Source of the DNA: Parus major
Lineage: Eukaryota; Chordata; Aves; Passeriformes; Paridae
Direction of reading: 5' to 3'
Assembly: GCF_001522545.3 (NCBI RefSeq)
Contig: NC_031769.1
Span: forward strand, 133,442,689 to 133,506,688
Length of the DNA stretch: 64,000 bases
The notes below the pieces were generated by a model that was not told the origin of the DNA, did not search any database, and saw only the letters and a list, made by a program, of their open reading frames with translations. Shown in pieces: positions 36,441 through 61,900 of this stretch (position 1 is its first letter; each line of letters opens with the position of its first letter). Made by a program: the position numbers and the translations under genes.

Positions 36441-39400
36441 ACTTCTCCTAAGTAGCTCACTTTAGCTATAAGAAAAAACAGCTTCCAAATTTAAGCCCCG
36501 GCAACATAATGACCACAGGCACAGTTAAGACTCCGCAAAAATTCTCAGTTAAGTACGCAGAGAAGTGTCTTTAGTAGAAGATTTTCAAGATTCCGTACAC
36601 TCTGCTAGTAAACATGAAATTACACTACCTTACTCTCTGGAATCCGAAACTTGGATCTGCTGTGTTTGTTCACCTCACTGCCATTTTAGAATCAGTCTCA
36701 GAAGGCTCTCAGGGTACGGTTTAGAGTATCAAGCCATAGAGGAAGTGTTGTTTGACTTGCTTAAGGATCACCAACACTGTCAATTCATCAAGTTGATTTA
36801 TATTTCTTTCCCCCAGCTTTCCAAAATTGTCTCCCCTTTGCCTTTTCTCATGGCACAGCAAATGATGTGATTCTGACATGTTCTCCATTTGTGATCGTCA
36901 ATAGCCAGGAAGATTTATGGCCTAAGGTTAAAAAAATTCCTCTGGCTATGCTCTCCTCTTGTTCTTTAGCTCAGGAGTCACAAACAGGGAATTAATCTTA
37001 AACTGTCTGTAAATACTAGCTGGATTAAAAATTCAAAATGATACCACTTTGTTATGTATTTTTCAATATATAATAATTTGTGTTTGTTAAAATAATATGA
37101 AAAAACCTCAGATTTTTCTGGATGACTGAAAAATTTTACTTGCCAGTTCTTACTGTGGTGATGCTGTGATAAAACCTAAAAGTATGTTTAAATGTTCTGT
37201 ATATATTACTCATCACAGTAATTCTCTTAAAGCAAATGTATTAATTTATTTTTTTACCTAATTTTTTTCACTTTGGTGAGTTTTAAGTTGGATGTAAGAA
37301 AATATCTGAAGCTCTAACATTAATAAATGAATGCTGACTAGGATAAGACTCAATCACCTACATTAAAGCACAAAGTCCTTAAATTACATTACTCAAATTT
37401 TTTGAATTCCCTATATTTCTCATCTACTTATTTAAGTGGGATAGTCCCACTTCTGGGACTGATCTTTAGCATCACTAAACAAGACAGAAATATCTTTAAA
37501 TGCTTCTCACCTAAAATGAAGTTTGTCCATAACTTGCCCCTTAACAAGCAAATGAATCATTGATTGACACAGAGGATAAATTCTCCCTTTATTCATTCAC
37601 AACACACACAGCTCCTACATGTGTACATTCTTCCTTGCATCATGGCTGTCCTGGAGTTATTTTCTCCTCTGTCCTACTTACTTGAAGGATGCCACCATTG
37701 TTACATTACTACACAAATGCCCCAACATTACTGAACTAAAATGGGTTCTAGATGTCATTTATTAGGTGATGAGCCCAAATGTCTCTATATGCCCCCTATT
37801 TCATGCACAGGACACAGACTTCCATACTCTGCTATACTGGTAAGCTTCAAATTAAACTATTATGTTTTTCTTCCTTAGCAAGTATCACTTGTCTGAACAG
37901 TAATTCTGACTGGATTATTATTGAACTGACAGGTTGGTTTTACAATAAAGAGAAATATTTTCAATAGTTAACACAGAAAAAAAAAAATTACTTTTCTTTC
38001 ATTTTCTTTTGGTTAAATGTAGAACTAGCTGTGGTACCTAAAAAAGTAGGTGGTGAGTTGTCTGCACTTTAAAATAATGCCCTCAAACAACCTGTGCATT
38101 TACAGCTATGTAAATTGGGAAATTGGGATCCCTACCTTCCTACTTGGTTCCTGCAGAAGTGTCAGAAAATAACAAAAGAGCAGAAAATGACAGATCCAGA
38201 AAAGAGATTTCACATGACTATTCCCTTTTTAGAGCATTTTAAGCTTTCTTAACAAAACACTTTAAACTTTGAATTAAGTGATGAAGCTCCTTGGCATTAG
38301 AAAACAGCTTTGAAAACCACTATTTTAGTGTCCAAGAAGAAAAAGCTTAATACCAAAAACATTTCTGCTTCCAACTATAACAGTATCTGGCATAATGTGA
38401 TATTGTAACAGAAATTCCCGTCTCTTGGTGAGTGTGGATGGCTTTCTGCTCCACAGTAAGAGCAGAGGTATGCAGTGGAAGGGTCAGCTTTGAGCTTGGC
38501 AGAACACAGCATATGTGATCTTAGGCAAGTCATTCGAGACCACGTCCAAGAAAGGCAGCAGGCAACACTTACAGTGCATAACTTCAGGGCCTGGTCTCCT
38601 CTTACAGTTCAGGTGAAAGACAGCATAACTGGGGAATTGTGTAAATCTGGCTAGGAGAGAGATCACTGAGAACAGTAACTGGACTGAGTGCCTGTGGTGT
38701 ACCATCACCTGCCTCTTGCCAAGAGTTCTGGGCAGGTGCACAAGCGTAGAGCTAGATGTGCAGGGAACCAAAGTCCAAACCCCATCCAAAAGCTTCAAAC
38801 ACACATTTCTGAACTTTCAGCTCCTTCAGCTGATAGTTAAAAGGATCTAAATTTTGGATTTATGTGCCTAAAAGTTCTGTCTGTCCCACATTAGGCACTC
38901 CAGCAGCACTGAACTTTCCAGGTTAATTTTTCTTTTTACCTCAGCTATTTCAGTGTTACCCATAATGTGCAGAGCAGGTGTTTGCTAAATTCTTTTTGCA
39001 CCTGGATCATAATCATTCTGTATTTATCACTTTACACATAGAACAAGAATATGAGTTCCCTACTCAGAGAAATGAGCACAAATGTATAAATATTTTTGTA
39101 AAGTGCACACATAATACAGACACAGGCATTCTAAAATTAGATGGAAGTACAGCTATGCTACACAAGGTCTAAACCATACAGTCACTTAGAAGATCAAAAA
39201 CCACTTTAGAGGGACAAAAAATCAGGCACCCCCATCTTTCTAGACCACCATTTGAATTCCAGTTGAGGCCTTTTAGATGTCAAAGTTGTGATATATAATT
39301 ACACTGTAGACAGTATTAAGAATTAGTAGTTTATTCTAGTCAGAGGAGGAACATAAATACAGAAAGCATTCTTTAATACTAAGGTTCATTTGTTGATGGA

Positions 39401-39803
39401 GCTAAGGGATTAATTTTGAGTATGGAGTCTGAATAGAAGATCTTGTCAGAATTAAATGTCAGACAATTAAGTTTGTGGTGCTATTTTCTAAAACCAAGTT
39501 TCTTTACTATACATTAAAAATCCATCATTTTTTTTAAATTTTTTTTCAGTATCTTCAGCAGAGCTACATCTATTTCTTACCAACTATACAGTATTGAAAT
39601 TGGGAGCCTTATTTACTAAGAAACATTTCATTTTCGCAGCAGAAGCTGTGATACCAGAAGGCAAATAGTGGAAAGGACAGAGAGGTGGGCACGGCTGGCT
39701 CCACTCCTGTCTGTAGAACCTGTCAGGGCTTCTCTGACCCATGGTCAGAAATTCAACCCTGTAGTAGTTCATGGCCCGTGGGGTGTCTGGGGCACACGAA
39801 GAG
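36441..39803. other. Intergenic DNA, no gene recognised
   Basis: AT-rich down to about 39640, then GC-richer as the LTR and EMC2 promoter approach. A short MIR-like phrase (TGTGATCTTAGGCAAGTCAT) occurs near 38515. Open frames are short and unfamiliar. Confidence 0.5.
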
Positions 39804-39984
39804 TGTACTGGTTTTGCACAGCCTGGTTTTTGGTAACGGGGGGACCACAGAGGTGGCTCCTGTGGGAAGCTGCTGGAAGCTTCCCCCATGTCCAACGGAG
39901 CCAATCCCGGATGGCTCTGGAGATGGACATGCTGCCGCCCAAAACCAGGCCAATGAAAGAGGTTGGTAATGGCTCTGTGATGAT

Positions 39985-39992
39985 ATATTTAA
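39985..39992 (+). promoter_or_regulatory. TATA-like element of the LTR
   Basis: TATATTTA within GATGATATATTTAAGAAGG is placed in the U3 part of the LTR, about 180 bases from its 5' end. The start of transcription is not known. Confidence 0.45.
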
Positions 39993-40055
39993 GAAGGAAA
40001 TCAGAACAAAGTCAGGTTTTTCTCCTAATCAGAGAAGAAGAGGAGGTGAGAACAC

Positions 40056-40185
40056 NNNNNNNNNNNNNNNNNNNNNNNNNNNNNNNNNNNNNNNNNNNNN
40101 NNNNNNNNNNNNNNNNNNNNNNNNNNNNNNNNNNNNNNNNNNNNNNNNNNNNNNNNNNNNNNNNNNNNNNNNNNNNNNNNNNNNN
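40056..40185. other. Assembly gap (130 N)
   Basis: A run of unknown bases inside the LTR, directly followed by tandem 19-base units. The gap probably marks a collapsed or unresolved repeat array, so its real length is unknown. Any open frame drawn across it is meaningless. Confidence 1.
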
Positions 40186-40223
40186 GAGGGATGCAGGGAT
40201 CCATGAGGGATGCAGGGATCCAC
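40186..40223 (+). repeat. 19-base tandem repeat at the gap edge
   Basis: Two adjacent units of GAGGGATGCAGGGATCCAT, the second ending in C instead of T. The array begins at the gap edge and probably continues into it, making this a likely length-variable part of the LTR. Confidence 0.9.
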
Positions 40224-40694
40224 CCGCAGCCCGTGCGGGAGCTGCCCACGCCGAGCGGGTGGAGGCCTGGAGGAGGCTGTGATCCAGTGGGAGACCTGGT
40301 GGAGAGAGCGGCCCCTGCTTCCAGGCTGGAGCAGCCTGTCCTTGGAGGACTGCATCCCGTGAAAGAGTGACCCATGCTGCAGCGGTTTTGGGAGGACTGT
40401 GTGCCCGTGGGAGGGACTGATGTTGCAGCAGGTGAGGTAGGGCTATTGCTCGTGGGAGTGGAGCCACGCCGGAGAAGTTCACGGAAAATTGTCTCCCGTG
40501 GGAGGGACCCTACGGTCTCACAGGGGAAGGACCTCCTCTACCGGAGCAGTGGAAGAAAATCTCGGTGATGAACTGACCAAAACCCCCACGCCCTGCCTCA
40601 CTGCACTGTCGGTGGGAGGATTTCCCCGACAAGGAAAAGGGAGTGTTTTAAGAGCTTATTTTACTTCTCATTATTCTCCTCTGATCCTGTTAGT

Positions 40695-40700
40695 AATAAA
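40695..40700 (+). terminator. LTR polyadenylation signal AATAAA
   Basis: AATAAA in TTAGTAATAAACTAAC, about 165 bases before the LTR 3' end, in the place expected for the viral poly(A) signal of this LTR type. Confidence 0.6.
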
Positions 40701-40866
40701 CTAACTTTGCAACCTTAAGCCTGTTTTGCCCTTGAATGGTTCTCCCGGTCCTTGTCTCACCCATGAAGCGTTCGTTGTTTCTCCCCTCTCCGCAGCCCAG
40801 CTGTGGCACGGGTGAGCGAGCGACTCCCGTGGGTACCTGGCGATAGGCCAGAGTCAAACCACGACA

Positions 40867-41099
40867 CACAGAAACCGATGGTTCACCCTCGAAGGTTCAT
40901 GCCCCTCTCCAGGATGCCTGGGGCAGGAAAAACACTGGCAGTTCTCATGCTGAACCCGCACGGGGCACCTCAGGGCCCGGCGTGTGTTCAAGGCGTACGA
41001 CCTCATACCATACGAACTGGTCCTGGACAGTTTATGCGGGCTGTAAGACAGGAAATTTACCGGGAGCCCTTAGTGCCACCTGCAATTTGGGCTCTGAGG
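40867..41099. other. Unique DNA between the LTR and the EMC2 CpG island
   Basis: GC-rich non-repetitive sequence linking the LTR 3' end to the EMC2 promoter block. It may hold upstream promoter elements. No specific one is clear. Confidence 0.5.
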
Positions 41100-41430
41100 T
41101 TGTCAGCCCAGTGCACGAGGCCGGTATAGGAGCGGAGCGCCGGGGGCTGGGGATCACGCGTGTCCCCGTCATGCGCTCCCGACGCGAGCAAGGGCTAAGA
41201 GAGCCCAAAGGCCCGGCGGGACCGGTGCCCGCTGCCTGACGCGCTGGCCCTTCGGAGGCTCCCCTCCAGCGGGGCGAGGCTCTCTCTGGCCGCCGCAACA
41301 GGGACGGAGGGGACGAAAGGAGCCCCGCGCTGGCCCGGCAGGGCTGCGCGGCGGCTGCGGGCGCCAGGCAGCCCCGCACCGTCCCCCGGCTCGGCCCCTG
41401 CGGGCCGGGCCCGCTCCCGCCTCCCGCCAA

Positions 41431-41448
41431 TGACGGCCGGGGCCGTCA
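41431..41448. promoter_or_regulatory. 18-base palindrome with two TGACGG half sites
   Basis: TGACGGCC-GG-GGCCGTCA is a perfect inverted repeat with a 2-base centre, overlapping the end of the CCAAT box and lying 30 bases before the EMC2 ATG. TGACG is the half site of CREB/ATF factors, so binding by such a dimer is possible. It is not a canonical ER-stress element (CCAAT-N9-CCACG). Confidence 0.5.
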
Positions 41449-41477
41449 CCGCGCTGCGTCACGGGGCGGCCGCCAAG

Positions 41478-55918
<14,441 letters not shown>

Positions 55919-58900
55919 GTAAGTTTAAAAGATAATTCTAAGCTGCAGTAATGTGTTGTTTGAAACTGTGACTGTTTTCTGTTTCAGTGTGGAAAAATGT
56001 GTCTGTATTACTGTATTTGTTTCCTTTAGTCTTCTGTTACAATAACCAATGTTACCTTCATTTCATGATGGGAAGGTGTGATGGAATACCTGCTTAAACA
56101 CTGATTTAAGAGAGAGATTATAACTAGTGATATTTCCAGAAATCTTAGTAGTGTTTAGAATTGGGCCTTTCAACTCTTTCATTTCCCAGAACATTCAGTA
56201 TTCAAAAGACTAATATAGTCTGCCATGTGTATTCTGTGTTTCTAATGCATAATCTTACTTAAGATTATACATTGAATCTATATACTTAACATTATATATT
56301 GAATAGCAGTTATTTTGATTTATGTGTGTGACACTTTACTAGCTCTTCAGTCAAAATGCATGAAGCATGCCAGTTGTATAAAACAAAGTCTGAGACAGAC
56401 TGTACTGTTCTTCTAAGCATTTTTTGAATGCTGTTTGTAAAAGCCACTGTGAGCTATTAGCTGCCAAAATAAAAGTCTAGAGAAACTTGTAGTAATGTAT
56501 TTTCATTGGTATTTTTTTCCCACAAGGATAAAACTTAAAATATGAAGAGTCTATGGAGTTTCAGATTTTTGTATGACATAGATGTTTATTGGAAAGTCAA
56601 AAAATTATTATTAATCATTGAGGTTACAAGTGTTACTTGGTTTTGAGGAACTGTCTACTGGGTAAACTTCTGTGTAAATGTAATACTTTGGATATTGCAG
56701 GTATTTTGGAAATCTTGCATAAATCTTACTAGGTGTGTGTTGAACCTCTACATTTCCTTGGTCAGTTTATTTGATGTGATTTGCTATTCAGGAGGGGAAA
56801 ACCCACAGAAACACAGATAACTGGGATTAACTAGGGTATGCCAGAGCTGGACATAAATCATGTGCCATCCCTTAAACTAAGTAAATCATTAAAAAAACCT
56901 CACCAAACAAATTGAAAAGCGAGCAACAACGGTAAAAAAACACCCCAAACCACCAGGAAGTTATTTTTGAGGCAGCACATCTGGAAACAATACCAAATCC
57001 AGCACTCAGAAAACAGTGGTAGGTTAAAGTCTGTCTTTTAGCAGTGGTAGAACTCACAGATTTGTGCAAGGATAAAAGGAACTATTTCAGTTCTTGACTC
57101 TTCATTCTCCCTGAAATAGTAGGAGCTTGAGCTCAAGAGGTTTTGAGCACAAGATGCATAGGTGTCCACAGTAAATGGTGGGTTTTATCACTGCATATCC
57201 CAAAGGGTTTAACACTAAATCTTAAGTCATGTTGGACCAATATGGAACCCATTTGCAGTGATATCACAGAATGGGTCACCTTGGTGCATGTTTTATGAGC
57301 TTTTGCTGACACCAGTGGAAAATGGTGCACCATAATACAGTGACTATTATGGACCACAGATCTTTGAAGTCTGCATTTTTGGCAGTTGCCCTTCACTATC
57401 TCAATATAGCTAACATTGAGTGTTTTGTTGGATGGCATTACAAAACAAAATTATATATTTAAATAAGTAAAATGCATGATTATTTCTTTATTTGAATTTT
57501 CTCCATAACCAAATAATAAAGATCCATAAACTTGTAATATTAGAAGCATAAGTTGTGAATATTAGAACAGTTGTTGGATTTCTTAATTCTGATAATAGAA
57601 TTGGAGAATGTTAAATGCAAAGGAAGGTTCCTTGCTGTATAACTAGAATTTGTAAGGCTTGAATGTCGTGAGTGAAAGTTAAATAAAAAGTTTTGATAAA
57701 TTGTCATGTGTAGATTTCTTTGTGTTATCTACCTGCTAATTATTTCCATGCACACATGTGGCTGCTGTAGGAAAATAAATAATGCAAGATTTTAGGAAAG
57801 CTGCCGTTGCTCAGCTTGTCTTGGCATTTACATAACTTTATAGAAATTTCTTCTGATCTGCTGACACATGGAGTTACTTATATACATTGAATGTTTTGGC
57901 AAGTGCTTTATGTGAAACATAGACATTTGTTCACACAAATCGTGTAAAAATCATACCTTGCATTGACTGATCAAAAAGTAGCATGGAAAAAGATTTTACC
58001 AAAAAATTACTTCTTTTAGACACACAGCAGAATTTTCCATTATAAAAAATAAAGTTTGAACTCAAATTATGTAATGGACATTTACACTTTGGTAAAAGTG
58101 AGGTTTTGTTGCTGAAATTAAGATAACAATAGTTACTTAATTTCTTAGGATAGAATTCAAAATAGTCTTTATTTTTAAAATATGGTCATCACTAAGTTTT
58201 GTCTCACTCTGTGCTTACTTGCTGAAAAAGATGACTCATTTGACAATGGAACAGTGTTAATGTCACCTCAGAGATTTTGTTTCAATTTTCAAAGCATGTA
58301 GATGTTGAGTAATAGTCTCTTTTCTAAAGACTTTAATGAGTGAAATGTGACTCTTGTGAATTGCATAACTTGCATACATTTCAATAGGGTAAGAATTGGA
58401 ATCTCTTCCATTGTTACTTATTTTGTTTGAGATGATGACATGTCAGAAGTCAAGCTGACAGATTACTCTTATTAAGGCTGCATTGTATTTTCTATCACAG
58501 GGCACTTTTTATTAATTAAAATTTTATGTAGTGTCCAATTGAAAATGTTTCTAGTGATGCTGCACAGTGACTGATACATTTTTAGATCTTCAGATAAAAT
58601 GCTTATTCTGTTTCTCAGAACAAAATAGAAGAGAGTTACTGGTTTTCTAGTAGTGTTGGTAGAAAGGGCTTTTTTATTTGTTTTTGCTCTTTATGTCTTT
58701 CATTGAGAAATAATTACTGTGTTTTGCTTTGGAGGAAAGCCTTTTAGTTAGAAAGCTAAATATTTTTTGCCAGTCTTCTTGAGGTGGTCTGTCCAGTAGT
58801 GCAGAGAAGCCTGTTGAAGAGAAAGGAAGTTGGGTTCACGTATTCTAGACTTAGACTGTCTGCTGTTATCCTAGTGCACCTGCAGTTTCTTCTCATTATT

Positions 58901-61900
58901 CAGCTCAGCCATCAAGAGGATTGCAGAGCACTTACTCAACACCTGGGGAAAGTGAGATAAGGCACATAGCTGTGCCTTAATTCTATTCCACAGAAAATAT
59001 GGAGTCTTTTTTAGGATAATTCTTCAGCTGTTTTTCTTAACACCTTTTCAACCACGCTTTTTATGCAAGACACTCTGAAAGCTTCCTTACCTTAGGACAT
59101 GTGGATAGTCTAATTACCATCATGGGTTTAGAAATATAGTTGTTTAAATGAAGAGTTTAAAATTTTAATAGTAAGACAGTGTTCTCATCAACTCTATTAT
59201 TTATAGGAGTGAACAGGAACAAGTGTATGCATATGGTCACATGAAGTTGCCCTTTCTCTTACTATGTTGGGATTATTTTTGTAGATGAGCTGGACATATT
59301 TCAGTGAGGCACAGGAAGTGGTTGAAGACCTCTGGGAATCAGGAATACTAGAAGGATTCAGATCAAAATCTTACTATTGTGTAAATAGGCAGTAGTTATG
59401 TACCATGAATGTCTGAGTTCATCACTTTCTGTGACTGTGTGTTGTTACCATCTTGACTGTATAGGTGACGTTTCTTTCCCTACCTCCTTGTCTCCACTAA
59501 ATAAGATGAGAATAATGAGCCCTGAATTTGAGCACTGGATATCTGTTTATCATCTGAACTGTGATAATTCCTTAAAACAGCTGCAGTAGCTGTGAATTCA
59601 TTTTTAACAGAGACCTTCTGTGAGGATCTTTGTACATTTATCTACAGGATGCTCTGAGTTGCAGAAGGGAAAACTGCTCGCCAAATGAAGCATCTACTAA
59701 TGGGGAGAATTTTCTGAGGTGACATATATATTTCCTTAAATATATTTGCTGTACTGCCAGGAAAGACAGAACTAGACCTAAACAAAATGGTGTATAGAGG
59801 TAGTTTTAAAGGGGATAAAAACAGATAGCTTGGCACTGTCTGACAGGATGGAGTTGGTGAGAGTTGTAAAGATCAGAAGCTGCTACTTCAGTTAGTTCCC
59901 AGTGAGAACTGATGGGTAAGCTAGGAATGCACTATGTGGTCCTAAAAAATATTTTTTTTGCCTTTGACAGAGCATATACCATTACAGGGTTGTTTTTTTT
60001 TTTGTTTCTTGTTCAGTCATGATCAGTGAAGTAAGAAAGCAGAGTGTGTTCCACCATTTTTCCCATGTTTTGTGTGTGTAGCACTTTTAAATGTTGATGG
60101 AGATTTTGTATCTTGAAATTAAGTATTTGAGAACAGAAGAGCAACTGTACTGCAGTTGTGGCAGAAGTCTGTTTAACTTGTTCTGTGTCTGGCTTTGACT
60201 TACTGCAGATACCAGAAGTGTGTAAGAGCAGGGCAATGACAGTATGCTGAGGTTTGTTCTGCCAGTTTCTGTTCATCTTCATGTTGCAGTTTTCCTGTAC
60301 CAGAAGTGATAACTCTGTTTTTAATGGCTCTTCATGAAACTTCTACACAGATTTATTTTTAAAATTGCTTGTTTGCCATGCCTACATCTACAACATAATT
60401 GAGAAATTAAATGTTGTAATTTTTTATTGGATTGTGCAAATCTCCTGTTTGTGTTTTTTTTTCCTTTCCCACACCTTCAATCTAACAATTTTATTTAATA
60501 CCTCTGAATTTGTTTGTTACTGTCAGCAGTTATTTTCACTTTATTAATACTCATGACTTCAGGGATCTTCCCCACTTTTTCTTCCCTCTAAGCTAAGAGG
60601 TTCTAATGTGCTGCTGTTCTTGTTGCCATTCTGTGCCTTAAAACTCTGCTGCTGTTCTCTGTGTCACTTCTATGTTTTTTCCTGTATTTGGATGAGAAAT
60701 GAGAGGACTGAACAGCAGTCAGTATTCAAAATGCAAGAGCATTATGGACTTAAAAAGTGATGCCATGGCTGTGTCTCTTGTGTATTGTTTTCTGATAACT
60801 CAGTATCACAGTATTTTCAGTTTGGGGTTTTGGGGCAGGGTTTTTGGATTTTTTAAGATGGTTTCTGAACATTGAATTGATGTTTTATAGAACTTTTTAT
60901 TGCAAATACAGTATCTCCCTCTTAACAGGACAAATTCAGACAGTTTTTTTTGTGTACATTCAATTAGTATTGTTTGACCCTATATGCAGCCATTTATGTA
61001 GATTAAATTTAATGGGTTGTTTTATTGTGCTGGTAAAATATTCATTATGATTCTTTATTGTGAATGCTATTCTTTGCTGCTGTCTTGTTCTTTATTCTTA
61101 AATAAGTCCTTATCAACATTTAACTTTACATCTCTATTTATGTCACTTATTAATTCACTTGTTCGATCTTTTACCAAGAGTGCTGAGCAGTAGTTTTCAA
61201 TACAGGTGATTCTGGGAGTCTCAGTGCAGAGAAATCTTTTTCTCTATTTTATATTTTTCGACTTATCCACATTCCCCTATTAGGTAGTGGTAACTAGTTT
61301 CCTTCAGAGCTTTTAGCTTCAGGTTGAGACATCTTGTTGAAATTATTTCTTAAGTCAAAGATGAGTCTTACATGGGTCTTTATTCACCTACACTTTGAGA
61401 CTCCTTGAAGAGCTCCACTAGATAAGGGAAGACTTACTTTCCTCTGTGTAAACTGTTCTTACTTTTTGCTGGTATGTAACATTTTTCATGTTACCTAAAG
61501 CCAGCCTAGGCTTTAGCTTTTTAGCTCCTGTTAGATTGCTCTGTGCTGGTGTTAGACTTTATAGGTTGTTTATTGAATACAAAAAGTTACGTTTTTGTTT
61601 TGTTATGTTATCCCAAAAAAGGCAGCTTCAACCCAGTAGCTCTGTGCCTGCCTAGGTTTGCAAGCTTTAACTGTCTCGCATGACTAACTTTGAAAAAAGT
61701 CTGAATTCTAGTAAGAATAAATTCATTATTGTGGTTGTTTGTGATTATGTGCTATTTTTGACATCTGTGTCATTTTTTCCCTCTATCTTAGTTGTAGTTG
61801 TTTACACTTCTGTTTTGATTTGCATAATGTAATCTGAAGGAAAATGTTTCAATGTTTCAAACTCTTAGACCAAATACACATTTTCTAAAATATTAAAAAG

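Larger units (their letters stand above)
39804..40866 (+). mobile_element. Solo LTR, avian ERVL-type endogenous retrovirus
   Basis: It starts TGTACTGGTTTTGCACAGCC and ends GGCCAGAGTCAAACCACGACA, the terminal wording of a large avian LTR family that I recall as class III/ERVL-like. In order there are a TATA-like TATATTTA at about 39985, a repeat-rich GC-rich part with CCCGTGGGAGGGA phrases (near 40396 and 40495), TGATGAACTGACC at 40566, the polyadenylation signal AATAAA at 40695-40700, and a U5-like 3' part. No internal viral genes flank it, so it is a solo LTR. No clear target-site duplication (AAGAG on the left, CACAG on the right). It contains the assembly gap at 40056-40185. It lies in the same orientation as EMC2 and ends about 610 bases before the EMC2 start codon, so its signals could affect that promoter. 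Confidence 0.82.

Noticed and set aside
39668..40282. 204-codon open frame on the + strand
   Set aside because: It runs through the 130-base assembly gap and through LTR sequence, so its length is an artefact.
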